A DNA stretch of 64,000 nt from CANMXU01 sp052030545 (GTDB taxonomy: Bacteria; Pseudomonadota; Gammaproteobacteria; Enterobacterales; Alteromonadaceae). The notes under the pieces are model-generated. The model ran no database searches. It saw only the letters and a list, made by a program, of their open reading frames with translations, and was not told the DNA's origin. The position numbers and the translations under genes were made by a program. Below are positions 26,747-35,428 of this stretch, piece after piece (the first letter of the stretch is position 1; each line of letters begins with the position of its first letter). The DNA is taken from assembly GCF_052030545.1 (NCBI RefSeq), contig NZ_JBPDIH010000007.1:244428-308427 (forward strand), given 5' to 3'.

Positions 26747-28339
26747 ATGGATCAAGCGATATCGTTTAACAATAAACTTAGCCGACATGTACTGGTGTAC
26801 ATATTAGTCTGCAGTTTATTCCTTTCTGTTTGTTCAACCATTTTTCAACTCTATTCAGATTTTAACGACGACGTGGCAACTTTAAAGCAGCGTTTTGTCA
26901 ACATCGAAAACAGTTACCTGCAATCATTGTCGACAAGCTTATGGGATTTTAACGAGCCTTTAGTTAATCAACAAATTCAAGGTATTGTTAACTTACCTGA
27001 TATTAACTACGCCGAAATAACCACAGGTTTTGGTAAGTCTTATACCTTTGGCCAAGAAGAGCCGACAACCCAAGAATCTGCGCAATATTCTATTTTTTAC
27101 GGTGATAATGAGATCGGCGTATTAACGGTGCATGCCAACTACGCAGATATTTATAAAAAGCTCAAACAACGCGCTTGGGTGATCATTATCTCAGAGTTTG
27201 TTCGAACCTTTATCGTTGCCCTTTGTATTATGTTTATTGTGCACTGGTTGGTTACTCGCCATATTTATACCATTACTAAATATTCGCAAAATTTGGCCAG
27301 TGACAATTTAGACAAACCTTTAATTTTACCTAATCGCTCTATTGCTAATGAAGATGAATTAGACATGCTTGCCGCAGCAATAAACGATATGCGTATGACC
27401 TTAAAAAGCGATATCGTAAAATTGGAAGAAGCGGAAAATGCTTTGATTAACCTTAATGGCGAATTAGAAGTAAAAGTCTATGATCGCACTGAAAAGTTAG
27501 CGGTGAGTAATCGTCAATTGCAGCAATCTCTTGATGACTTAACGTTAGCAAAAGACTCTTTAGTGCAATCAGAGAAAATGGCGTCGTTAGGGCAATTAGT
27601 GGCTGGGGTTGCCCATGAGGTAAATACCCCGTTAGGCATATGTGTTACGTCAATTACAGCGTTAAAAGAGAAGCTCACCGATTTAACTGATGCTATTGAA
27701 AATGAAAATTTAACCAAGTCGCAGCTAACCAGTACACTCAGTTTATTTGATGAGTATCAACAAATTATTGAACGTAGCCTAAATAAAGCAGTGGAACTTA
27801 TTCGTGGTTTTAAATCCGTTGCGGTTGAGCAGCACACAGATCCTGAATTAAACATTAACTTAGCTCAACATGTTAATGATGTTGTTAATACCGTTAAAAC
27901 CCTATTTAAACGTAAAAAATATACGATTAATTTGTCGGTCGATAAAGAACTTAGCTTGATCACTTACCCAAGTGCGTGGAATCAAATTCTGACAAATTTT
28001 CTAATGAACTCTCACATTCACGGTTTTGAAGGCCGCGATGAAGGTGAAATTAACGTATGTTTTACCGAAGAAGACAATGAGTTGGTTTTGAATTATTCGG
28101 ATAATGGCAAAGGTATCGACAATCACTTAAAGAAAAAGGTATTCGACCCATTTGTGACAACTAAAAGAGGGCAAGGAGGCTCAGGCTTGGGGTTAAATAT
28201 TGTCTTTAACTTAGTCAGTAGTAAGCTTCATGGTTCAATTCAGCATATTGACGATGTGCAGGGCTGTCATTTTAGGGTGAGGGTACCACTTGTGAAAAAA
28301 GATCGCGGTAAGCCTAAAACAATCGAAATGGTCGGTTAA
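26747..28339 (+). CDS. HAMP-containing sensor histidine kinase (orphan)
   Basis: 530 residues from the ATG at 26747 (a GTG 9 nt upstream is less likely). Two membrane helices (about 14-36 and 142-167) flank a small periplasmic domain of about 105 residues, followed by HAMP, a coiled coil, a dimerisation domain with the phosphoacceptor His290 in GVAHEVNTPLG, and an ATPase domain with DNGKGID, FDPFVTTKR and GSGLGLNIV. This matches hybrid-like sensor kinases of marine gammaproteobacteria but has no receiver domain, and no response regulator gene adjoins it. Signal and partner are unknown. Confidence 0.92.
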   Translation: MDQAISFNNKLSRHVLVYILVCSLFLSVCSTIFQLYSDFNDDVATLKQRFVNIENSYLQSLSTSLWDFNEPLVNQQIQGIVNLPDINYAEITTGFGKSYTFGQEEPTTQESAQYSIFYGDNEIGVLTVHANYADIYKKLKQRAWVIIISEFVRTFIVALCIMFIVHWLVTRHIYTITKYSQNLASDNLDKPLILPNRSIANEDELDMLAAAINDMRMTLKSDIVKLEEAENALINLNGELEVKVYDRTEKLAVSNRQLQQSLDDLTLAKDSLVQSEKMASLGQLVAGVAHEVNTPLGICVTSITALKEKLTDLTDAIENENLTKSQLTSTLSLFDEYQQIIERSLNKAVELIRGFKSVAVEQHTDPELNINLAQHVNDVVNTVKTLFKRKKYTINLSVDKELSLITYPSAWNQILTNFLMNSHIHGFEGRDEGEINVCFTEEDNELVLNYSDNGKGIDNHLKKKVFDPFVTTKRGQGGSGLGLNIVFNLVSSKLHGSIQHIDDVQGCHFRVRVPLVKKDRGKPKTIEMVG

Positions 28340-28380
28340 CAAAACATTTTATTCATCTTTGGCAATTAAATTTTAGGCAT

Positions 28381-28407
28381 AAAAAAAGGCAAGTGAATAC
28401 TTGCCTT
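28381..28407 (-). terminator. Rho-independent terminator of the EF-hand gene
   Basis: AAGGCAAGT-GAAT-ACTTGCCTT hairpin; on the minus strand it is followed by five or more Ts, 20 nt past the EF-hand stop codon. Confidence 0.88.
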
Positions 28408-28426
28408 AACTTCATTTATTTGTACT

Positions 28427-28645
28427 TTACAATGCTAAATCAATGACCATTTCTTTTAGCTCAGACTTTGAAATTGAATTGTCGTGGTTAGTATCAAAAC
28501 GCTTAAAAATGGTCTCGCACATGCGAATACCTTTATCTTGTAATAAGCAATCAATTAACTCTACAAATTCACTGCGGTTAATTACACCATCTTTGTCTTC
28601 ATCAAAGATTTCAAATAACTCATCTACCCACTGATTAATATCCAT
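28427..28645 (-). CDS. Small EF-hand calcium-binding protein
   Basis: 72 residues from the ATG at 28645, chosen because GGAG lies 7 nt upstream; a TTG seven codons earlier has no such site. Two EF-hand loops: DEDKDGVINRSE, fully canonical at positions 1, 3, 5, 6, 8 and 12, and DTNHDNSISKSE, with Asn in place of the conserved Gly at position 6. There is no signal peptide or membrane helix, so it should be cytosolic. Paired EF-hands suggest a calmodulin-like sensor or buffer. It converges with the histidine kinase gene but has its own terminator. Confidence 0.85.
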   Translation of the reverse strand: MDINQWVDELFEIFDEDKDGVINRSEFVELIDCLLQDKGIRMCETIFKRFDTNHDNSISKSELKEMVIDLAL

Positions 28646-29158
28646 CAGCCTACTCCGTTGCAACAATGCTTATTAAATAAGACTGTATCGTTAATTCTCT
28701 TCGATGGGAATAAAAAAATGACATTAATAGGGAAATACAGGAAATTAGTTTGCTGGGTTTAACGTATTTCGCACAAAGGCGAATTTTTTTTGTTGGTAGT
28801 AATGACATTTAACAGAGGTTAAGTCACTAGTTTCAAATCTTAATAAGGATTACTTGTTTAAAATTTTATTATTTTATGTTTTTGTTGTTTTTAATGTTGG
28901 TAATATTGTTTTTGTTGTATTTTATTCTGTTTGTTGTTACTTTTTATTTTCTTTGGTTTGTTTGTGAACATATTTGCCGTTAGTACTAAAAGTTTCTATG
29001 GGTAATTACACGGCATATTAGATTACCAAAAGAGCTAACGCAGGGTGTATTTTACATATACATCATCGCTTAGTTCAGGCAAAATAGCGCCCATAAAATT
29101 TTGTGGATTATAACCCTGTTGTTGCAGCCTTTGGCTGACTACTTGTAGAGGAAAAAAC
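28646..29158 (+). other. Long AT-rich leader region of glyA
   Basis: About 510 bp without a gene. Positions 28851-28970 are strongly T/G-rich on the plus strand (many TTTTGTTGTT-like runs). I see no riboswitch of a class I know; the likely glyA promoter lies between 28980 and 29110, but no clean -35/-10 pair stands out. Confidence 0.45.
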
Positions 29159-30415
29159 ATGTTAACTCGTAATATGAACATTGCTGATTATGATGCTGAA
29201 CTTTATCAAGCCATTACTGATGAAGTTGCTCGTCAAGAAGCGCATATTGAATTAATTGCATCTGAAAACTACTGTAGCCCGCGTGTTTTAGAAGCACAAG
29301 GTTCACAATTAACCAACAAATATGCTGAAGGTTACCCTGGTAAGCGTTATTACGGTGGTTGTGAGTATGTTGATAAAGCAGAGCAATTAGCGATTGAGCG
29401 CGCGAAAGAATTATTTGGTGCAACTTATGCCAATGTTCAGCCTCATGCTGGTTCTCAAGCAAATGCTGCTGTTTTCCAAGCACTTGTTAAGCCTGGCGGA
29501 AAAGTACTAGGTATGAGTCTTGCTCATGGTGGTCACTTAACGCATGGTTCTCATGTTAACTTTTCTGGTAAATCTTACGAAGCTATTCAATATGGCTTAC
29601 ACCCAGAAACGGGTTTAATTGATTATGAAGAAATTGAACGTTTGGCATTAGAGCACAAGCCTGAAATGTTAATTGGCGGTTTCTCTGCTTACTCAGGCAT
29701 TGTTGACTGGGCACGCATGCGTGAAATTGCTGACAAAGTTGGCGCATATTTCATGGTTGATATGGCTCACGTTGCAGGTCTTGTTGCTGCTGGTTTATAC
29801 CCGAACCCAGTACCTCATGCACATGTTGTAACAACAACTACGCACAAAACATTAGCTGGCCCTCGTGGCGGTTTAATTGTTTCAGGCTGTGATGACGAAG
29901 ATGTTTATAAAAAATTAAACTCTGCAGTATTCCCAGGTGGTCAAGGTGGCCCTCTAATGCACGTTATCGCGGCTAAAGCGGTTGCTTTTAAAGAAGCATT
30001 AGAGCCAGAATTTAAAGCTTACCAACAAAAAGTGTTAGACAACGCGAAAGCGATGGTAGCGGTATTACAAGAACGTGGTTACAAAGTTGTTTCTAACGGT
30101 ACTGAAAACCACTTATTGTTATTAGACCTAATTGACAAAGATATTACCGGTAAAGATGCTGACGCTGCCTTAGGCCGTGCACACATCACAGTAAACAAAA
30201 ACTCTGTACCAAATGATCCACGTTCACCATTTGTAACCTCTGGTCTTCGTTTAGGTACGCCAGCGATTACTCGCCGTGGTTTTGGTGTTGAAGAAACTAA
30301 AGCATTAACTGGCTGGATTTGTGATATTTTAGACGATATCAACAACGAAGAAACTATTGCTAAAGTACAAGAGCAAGTAAAAGAGATTTGTGCTCGTTTA
30401 CCTGTTTACGCTTAA
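29159..30415 (+). CDS. glyA: Serine hydroxymethyltransferase
   Basis: 418 residues. PLP enzyme that converts serine and tetrahydrofolate to glycine and methylene-tetrahydrofolate, the main cellular one-carbon source. Starts MLTRNMNIADYDAELYQAI, like E. coli GlyA. Motifs: HIELIASENY, YAEGYPGKRYYGG, MVDMAHVAGLVAAGLYPNP, and the PLP Lys230 in TTTTHKTLAGPRGG. Length and ends are normal. It is followed by a terminator and then nrdR, the usual gammaproteobacterial order. Confidence 0.98.
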   Translation: MLTRNMNIADYDAELYQAITDEVARQEAHIELIASENYCSPRVLEAQGSQLTNKYAEGYPGKRYYGGCEYVDKAEQLAIERAKELFGATYANVQPHAGSQANAAVFQALVKPGGKVLGMSLAHGGHLTHGSHVNFSGKSYEAIQYGLHPETGLIDYEEIERLALEHKPEMLIGGFSAYSGIVDWARMREIADKVGAYFMVDMAHVAGLVAAGLYPNPVPHAHVVTTTTHKTLAGPRGGLIVSGCDDEDVYKKLNSAVFPGGQGGPLMHVIAAKAVAFKEALEPEFKAYQQKVLDNAKAMVAVLQERGYKVVSNGTENHLLLLDLIDKDITGKDADAALGRAHITVNKNSVPNDPRSPFVTSGLRLGTPAITRRGFGVEETKALTGWICDILDDINNEETIAKVQEQVKEICARLPVYA

Positions 30416-30463
30416 GTAAATAACTATCGCTTGCTAGGCTAGTAACTTAGCTCATAAATAGTT

Positions 30464-30492
30464 TAAAATGGCCGCATTCGCGGTCATTTTTG
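30464..30492 (+). terminator. Rho-independent terminator of glyA
   Basis: AAAATGGCCGC-ATTC-GCGGTCATTTTT hairpin with one G-U pair, about 50 nt past the glyA stop. Confidence 0.85.
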
Positions 30493-30546
30493 TATCGGTT
30501 AATAAATAATTACTGATAAATAGCCGCACCCATTTTCGGAGCCACC

Positions 30547-31011
30547 ATGTATTGCCCATTTTGTTCAGCTGTAGACACTAAAGTTATTGACTCTCGTCTA
30601 GTCTCAGACGGTCACCAAGTTAGGCGTCGTCGAGAGTGTGTAGACTGTCATGAGCGCTTTACCACGTTTGAATCAGCAGAGCTGGTTATGCCGCGCATCA
30701 TCAAGCGCGACGGCTCTCGTGAACCGTTTAACGAAGATAAAATGCGTAATGGCTTATTACGCGCCTTAGAAAAACGTCCGGTAAGCCTTGAGCAAACAGA
30801 GCTCGCGGTAAATAAATTAAAATCGCAATTACGTGCTACCGGTGAACGCGAAGTGGGTAGTGAAATGCTAGGTAACTTGATCATGGAGCAATTAAAGCAA
30901 TTAGACAAAGTGGCCTATGTGCGTTTTGCTTCCGTTTACCGTTCATTTGAAGATATTCGTGAGTTTGGCGAAGAAATTGCCCGCCTTGGCGATGAAAGTA
31001 AAAGTAGCTAA
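30547..31011 (+). CDS. nrdR: Transcriptional repressor NrdR
   Basis: 154 residues. Zinc-finger plus ATP-cone repressor of ribonucleotide reductase genes. The zinc ribbon has Cys3, Cys6, Cys31 and Cys34 (CPFC and CVDC) with the RRRREC stretch; the ATP-cone follows from about residue 46 (MPRIIKRDGSREPFNEDKM). Preceded by CGGAG 6 nt before the ATG. Its stop codon directly abuts the ribD ATG (TAAATG), so ribD is translationally linked. Confidence 0.98.
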   Translation: MYCPFCSAVDTKVIDSRLVSDGHQVRRRRECVDCHERFTTFESAELVMPRIIKRDGSREPFNEDKMRNGLLRALEKRPVSLEQTELAVNKLKSQLRATGEREVGSEMLGNLIMEQLKQLDKVAYVRFASVYRSFEDIREFGEEIARLGDESKSS

Positions 31012-32157
31012 ATGAGTACCTTTAGCCTGCAAGATCACGCCTTTATGCAGCGAGCTATTCGTCTTGCTAAAAAAGGCCATTACACCACATCACCCAATCC
31101 TAATGTTGGTTGTGTATTGGTTTTAAATAATGAAATTATCGGCGAAGGCTTTCATCAAAAAGCCGGACAAGGGCACGCCGAAGTAAACGCGATAGCTGAT
31201 GCAAAAGCTAACGGTTTTGATACTCAAGGCGCCACAGCTTATGTCACCTTAGAGCCTTGTAGCCATTTTGGACGAACACCGCCTTGTGCTCAGGGCTTGA
31301 TAAAGGCGGGCGTTAAACAGGTTATTGCCGCTATGGTTGATCCTAATCCAGAAGTTTCAGGCAGAGGTTTAGCTATGCTTGAACAGGCGGGCATTAAAAC
31401 GCAAGTTGGTTTATTAAATGCAGATGCTTTAGCGCTAAACCCGGGCTTTATCAAACGCATGACCAAAAACTTACCTTATGTGCGCTGTAAGTTAGCAGCA
31501 AGCCTTGATGGTAAAACGGCAATGGCCAATGGTGAAAGCAAGTGGATAACATCTTCACCGGCACGAGAAAATGTTCAACAATTACGCGCGCAAAGCTGCG
31601 CAATTATTAGCGGCGCAACGTCAATCATTACAGATAACGCCAAAATGTCGGTGCGTTGGCAAGAGCTAGGCGAATTAAAAAACAGCTATGCAGAGTCTGA
31701 TTTAAGACAACCTGTGCGCGTTATTATCGACTCGCAAAACCGGCTTACGCCTGACTTGGCACTTTTTCAAATACCCTCGCCAATAATATTAGTTAGAACA
31801 GCTATTGAAAACTTACCAAAGTGGCCTCATTTTGTAGAGCAGGTTGTTTGTAAAACGGTTAAAAACTCTCAAGATCAAGAAAAAATCGATTTACCCGCGT
31901 TAATTGCGCTATTGGCAGAACGTGGCCTAAACGACATTTTAGTTGAGTCAGGTGCACAATTAGCGGGCGCATTCATTGAGCAAAACTTGGTTGATGAACT
32001 AATTCTATTTCAAGCCCCTAAATTATTAGGTAGTGACGGCAAAAGCTTAGTGGCAATGCCGAGTATTGAAACCTTGAGTTCAGCTAAAAATTTAGTCGTA
32101 AAAGATATTAGAATGGTCGGCCCAGACATTCGTATTACAGCAAAATTTAAACCTTAA
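31012..32157 (+). CDS. ribD: Bifunctional riboflavin deaminase/reductase RibD
   Basis: 381 residues. N-terminal zinc deaminase (His55 and Glu57 in HAEVNAI, Cys83 in LEPCSHFGRTPPC, Cys92) removes the amino group from the GTP-derived pyrimidine; the C-terminal reductase domain (VRCKLAASLDGKTAMANGES, DILVESGAQLAGAFI) then reduces the ribosyl group. Steps two and three of riboflavin synthesis. Starts immediately at the nrdR stop and is followed 25 bp later by ribE. Confidence 0.97.
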   Translation: MSTFSLQDHAFMQRAIRLAKKGHYTTSPNPNVGCVLVLNNEIIGEGFHQKAGQGHAEVNAIADAKANGFDTQGATAYVTLEPCSHFGRTPPCAQGLIKAGVKQVIAAMVDPNPEVSGRGLAMLEQAGIKTQVGLLNADALALNPGFIKRMTKNLPYVRCKLAASLDGKTAMANGESKWITSSPARENVQQLRAQSCAIISGATSIITDNAKMSVRWQELGELKNSYAESDLRQPVRVIIDSQNRLTPDLALFQIPSPIILVRTAIENLPKWPHFVEQVVCKTVKNSQDQEKIDLPALIALLAERGLNDILVESGAQLAGAFIEQNLVDELILFQAPKLLGSDGKSLVAMPSIETLSSAKNLVVKDIRMVGPDIRITAKFKP

Positions 32158-32182
32158 ATTAACGAGTTACAGAGTATTAAAT

Positions 32183-32848
32183 ATGTTTACCGGAATAATT
32201 GAAGCGGTAGGAAGTATTAAAGCCATTAATGTTAACGCTGATGGCGCACGCGTAGAAGTGGCAACAGGTTCGCTTGATATGAGCGACGTTAACCTAGGTG
32301 ACTCGATTGCCACTAATGGTGTTTGTTTAACGGTTGTCGCCTTTGACCAACACAGCTACAGCGCTGATGTATCAAATGAAACTCTGAAATATACCGGTTT
32401 TAGTCATTACCGTGTTGGCCAAAAAGTGAATTTAGAAAAAGCCATGTTACCAACAACACGTTTTGGTGGTCATATGGTTTCTGGCCATGTCGACGCTGTT
32501 TGTGAAGTTGCCAGTATTAAAAATACCGGTAACAGTACAGAATACTGGCTGACAATGTCAGAAGAAATCGCCCCTTATATCGCGCACAAAGGCTCAGTGA
32601 CGATTGACGGCACCAGCTTAACTGTTAACAAGGTTACGGAAGATCAGTTTATGCTAACCATAGTGCCGCATACCACAGAACAAACTATAATTAGCGGTTA
32701 TCAAGCAGGTACTGCGGTAAACGTTGAAGTTGACGTGGTTGCTCGTTATTTAGAGCGATTGTTATTCAAAAAATCAAATAATAGTCACAGTGGTGAAAGT
32801 GCTGGCGTGACAAAAGAGCTATTAATGAAAAGTGGTTTTATGAAATAA
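32183..32848 (+). CDS. ribE: Riboflavin synthase, alpha subunit
   Basis: 221 residues made of two similar lumazine-binding barrels (about 1-97 and 98-195), beginning MFTGIIEAVGSI and with the second repeat around GGHMVSGHVDAV. It dismutates two dimethyl-ribityllumazines into riboflavin. Normal length with a short C-terminal tail. Called ribE in many gammaproteobacteria and ribC in E. coli. Confidence 0.97.
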   Translation: MFTGIIEAVGSIKAINVNADGARVEVATGSLDMSDVNLGDSIATNGVCLTVVAFDQHSYSADVSNETLKYTGFSHYRVGQKVNLEKAMLPTTRFGGHMVSGHVDAVCEVASIKNTGNSTEYWLTMSEEIAPYIAHKGSVTIDGTSLTVNKVTEDQFMLTIVPHTTEQTIISGYQAGTAVNVEVDVVARYLERLLFKKSNNSHSGESAGVTKELLMKSGFMK

Positions 32849-32960
32849 GCCACGTTAACCGCGTGAGTTGAAATCATCAATAAAACCAAGCTTTCTAGCA
32901 ACAAGCAACAAGTTGCACGATATACAAATTGAAATTTATGACACTTAAATAGAGGTTGCC

Positions 32961-34070
32961 ATGCAATTAAACACCCCACAGGAAATAATCGACGATATTG
33001 CCCAAGGTAAGATGGTTATTTTGATGGATGATGAAGACAGAGAAAATGAAGGCGACTTTATCATGGCGGCAGAAAAAGTGACGCCTGAAGCGATAAACTT
33101 TATGGCGACACACGGTCGTGGCTTAATTTGCATGCCAATGACTGTCGAAAAATGTCAGCGTTTAAAACTGCCGTTAATGGTTGAAAAAAATGATGCGCAA
33201 TTTAGTACCAATTTTACGGTATCTATTGAAGCGGCAGAAGGCGTAACAACGGGTATTTCTGCGGCTGATCGTGCCACTACGGTATTAGCGGCTGTTGGCA
33301 AAGACGCTAATCATTTAAGTATTGTTCAGCCGGGCCATATTTTCCCGTTAATCGCCAAAGACGGCGGCGTACTTAACCGAGCAGGTCATACCGAAGCGGG
33401 TGTTGATTTAGCGCGCTTAGCAGGGCTTGAACCTGCTGCGGTAATTGTAGAGATTTTAAATGAAGATGGCACCATGGCGCGTCGTCCAGATTTAGAAATT
33501 ATCGCTAAAAAACATGGCATAAAAATGGGCACGATTGCCGATTTAATTGAATTTCGAAATGCTAACGAAACGACTATTGAGCGCATTTCACAATGTAAAT
33601 TACCAACGGCGTTTGGTGACTTTGACTTAACGGTATTTAAAGACACTATTGATGGTCAAGCACACTTTGCCCTGACCAAAGGCGAAATTAAAGCAGAAGA
33701 ACCGACGTTAGTACGTGTTCACTTAGAGAATACCTTCCGTGACTTATTATTTAGCCAACGTGAAAGCGTTGCCAAATGGCCAATTGCCCATGCACTGGAA
33801 AAAATTGGTAAAGAAGGCGGTGTTTTAGTTTTATTAGGTAAACATGAATCTCCGCTTGAGCTCATTAACCTTGTTGAAAAATACGCTAAAATTGACGCAG
33901 GTGAAACGGTTAAAGAAGTTAACCGTCATGTGGGTTCACGCAATGTTGGCGTCGGCTCGCAAATCTTAGCTAATTTAGGCGTCAGCAAAATGCGTTTATT
34001 AAGTTCACAAACGAAGTACCATTCACTTTCTGGGTTTGGTTTAGAAGTGGTTGAATATATTGCTGACTAG
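32961..34070 (+). CDS. ribB: DHBP synthase with degenerate GTP cyclohydrolase II domain (RibBX type)
   Basis: 369 residues. The N-terminal 200 are a complete 3,4-dihydroxy-2-butanone-4-phosphate synthase: DDEDRENEGDF at 23-33, THGRGLICMP, and GHTEAGVDLARLAG. The C-terminal half aligns in length with RibA (GTP cyclohydrolase II), but the zinc Cys cluster and catalytic arginine stretch (GD..GS..C.C) are absent; instead it reads VRVHLENTFRDLLFS. So only RibB activity is expected. Hybrid RibBX proteins of this kind are known in Shewanella and Vibrio. A perfect terminator follows, and ribH and nusB are not next. Confidence 0.94.
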   Translation: MQLNTPQEIIDDIAQGKMVILMDDEDRENEGDFIMAAEKVTPEAINFMATHGRGLICMPMTVEKCQRLKLPLMVEKNDAQFSTNFTVSIEAAEGVTTGISAADRATTVLAAVGKDANHLSIVQPGHIFPLIAKDGGVLNRAGHTEAGVDLARLAGLEPAAVIVEILNEDGTMARRPDLEIIAKKHGIKMGTIADLIEFRNANETTIERISQCKLPTAFGDFDLTVFKDTIDGQAHFALTKGEIKAEEPTLVRVHLENTFRDLLFSQRESVAKWPIAHALEKIGKEGGVLVLLGKHESPLELINLVEKYAKIDAGETVKEVNRHVGSRNVGVGSQILANLGVSKMRLLSSQTKYHSLSGFGLEVVEYIAD

Positions 34071-34096
34071 TTTGGTATGGCTTTGACAATCATAAA

Positions 34097-34128
34097 TGAA
34101 AAAACGCGACTTAGGTCGCGTTTTTTCA
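34097..34128. terminator. Strong bidirectional terminator after ribB
   Basis: Perfect 14-bp inverted repeat TGAAAAAACGCGAC / GTCGCGTTTTTTCA with a 4-nt loop, 27 nt after the ribB stop and 25 nt past the stop of the convergent outer-membrane gene. Confidence 0.95.
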
Positions 34129-34152
34129 TGGTTACAATTTTGGGCGCTTAGA

Positions 34153-35295
34153 CTAAAAGGAATAATTAAGCGCAAGCCCAAGGTTAGCTTGCATGGCTTT
34201 ATCAAGGTCAACTTCATCTAGCGCTAAAGTGAAAGTTATCCATTGGTTTTTAAATTGGAATTCTGGAGAAAGGTTTTCTAGATCAAGCATTAAATGAGCA
34301 CGATAGCTGCTGTCTATCCATTGCGCACCTAAGTAATAAAAATTTGTATCACCTTGGCGTTTATAGCGCGCTAAGTAACCTAAGTTTGTTAAGGTGCCTG
34401 AGTCAATTTGAGGTGTGTATTGCGCAACAAAGTTAACCTGTTCTGGTAAATCAAAACGATAATCGTCATTTGTTTCTACACCGCGATAAAGAGGTAAATA
34501 TGATTTTCCGCCAAGGCTATTGATGAAGGTGCCATCGGTATCGACATTGCCTTGACTGTAACCTAAATCGGATAATTTAAACCGAGAATAAATATCGTTA
34601 ATGTCTAAATTAAGAGCTATTTGTTGGCTTACTTGCCAATTAAAAGCAAGGTCGACGGTAATGCCATAGCCATCGGTTTGCCATGTGTCATTGTTTGGGC
34701 GTTTAAGAAAATTTTTATCACTATAAAACTCAACTAACTCGGCAACGCCATTAATATTGTTATTGGCTTCACCTGATATTTCACCTGTAATCTGCGACTC
34801 TCTTGTGGCATCTACATCCCAATAACCTATGCGTATTTGGCTGCTGAAATTATCGAACTGCCATTGATATCCTAAGCGAATACCTGTGCTTTCTTGGTGA
34901 TGTAATTTAAGCGCTAATTGGTAATTTTCTTGTGTGGTCAGTGGTATATCGTTGCGTTCTAAATAAAATGCTGTTGCCGTATCTGGATTGGTAAATACAA
35001 AGTAATCAAGACGCTTGGCGATACCTATACTGATATTTTGCCACCGGGTTTCGATGCCCACTTCATTTTGGGTAAAACCAATGCTTGAGTCGGTTGCTGG
35101 TGCTTGTTTCCAGTCATCCTCAAGTAATTGTTTAATCGGTAAAATATTACTAAACGATTCGCTTTTAACATAAGCTGAAACTTGCATTGCAGGTTGAGCT
35201 TCATCGTCAAAGTTTTTGGCAAAACTCGTTGCTTGAACAAAGCTAAAAGGTAGTGTTGCTGTTAGCAACATTGAAAATAACGGTACTGCTCTCAC
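34153..35295 (-). CDS. Predicted outer-membrane beta-barrel protein
   Basis: 380 residues from GTG with AAGGA 7 nt upstream. A Sec signal peptide (about 22 residues, ending near VQAT) is followed by many alternating aromatic strands (IRLGYQWQFD, SQIRIGYWDVD, YYLGAQWIDSSYRAHLML), and the chain ends in Phe (LALNYSF), the classic barrel end. I do not recognise the family. It lies downstream of a large lipoprotein gene on the same strand but behind its terminator, so it is probably expressed separately or by read-through. Confidence 0.7.
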   Translation of the reverse strand: MRAVPLFSMLLTATLPFSFVQATSFAKNFDDEAQPAMQVSAYVKSESFSNILPIKQLLEDDWKQAPATDSSIGFTQNEVGIETRWQNISIGIAKRLDYFVFTNPDTATAFYLERNDIPLTTQENYQLALKLHHQESTGIRLGYQWQFDNFSSQIRIGYWDVDATRESQITGEISGEANNNINGVAELVEFYSDKNFLKRPNNDTWQTDGYGITVDLAFNWQVSQQIALNLDINDIYSRFKLSDLGYSQGNVDTDGTFINSLGGKSYLPLYRGVETNDDYRFDLPEQVNFVAQYTPQIDSGTLTNLGYLARYKRQGDTNFYYLGAQWIDSSYRAHLMLDLENLSPEFQFKNQWITFTLALDEVDLDKAMQANLGLALNYSF

Positions 35296-35352
35296 TTCGT
35301 ATTCCTTGTGTAAAAACGTCTGATTGTTGTTATTTTATTGTTTGTTGAAGAA

Positions 35353-35384
35353 AAAATGCCAGCCTTGACAGACTGGCATTTTAC
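35353..35384 (-). terminator. Rho-independent terminator of the large lipoprotein gene
   Basis: AAAATGCCAG / CTGGCATTTT stem with T run on the minus strand, about 45 nt past the stop codon. Confidence 0.85.
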
Positions 35385-35428
35385 AACGTTGAATATTTAT
35401 ATCAGATTAGTTCGCGAAGAACTCATTG

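Noticed and set aside
28851..28980. T/G-rich stretch before glyA as a riboswitch or origin
   Set aside because: Low-complexity AT-rich DNA without the conserved glycine riboswitch core or DnaA-box clusters.
32880..32925. AAGCAAC-AAGTTGC pair between ribE and ribB as another heptad array
   Set aside because: Only two units in phase; too short to count as an array.
32849..32960. FMN riboswitch before ribB
   Set aside because: The gap is only 112 bp and lacks the AGGG-rich core of the FMN class.
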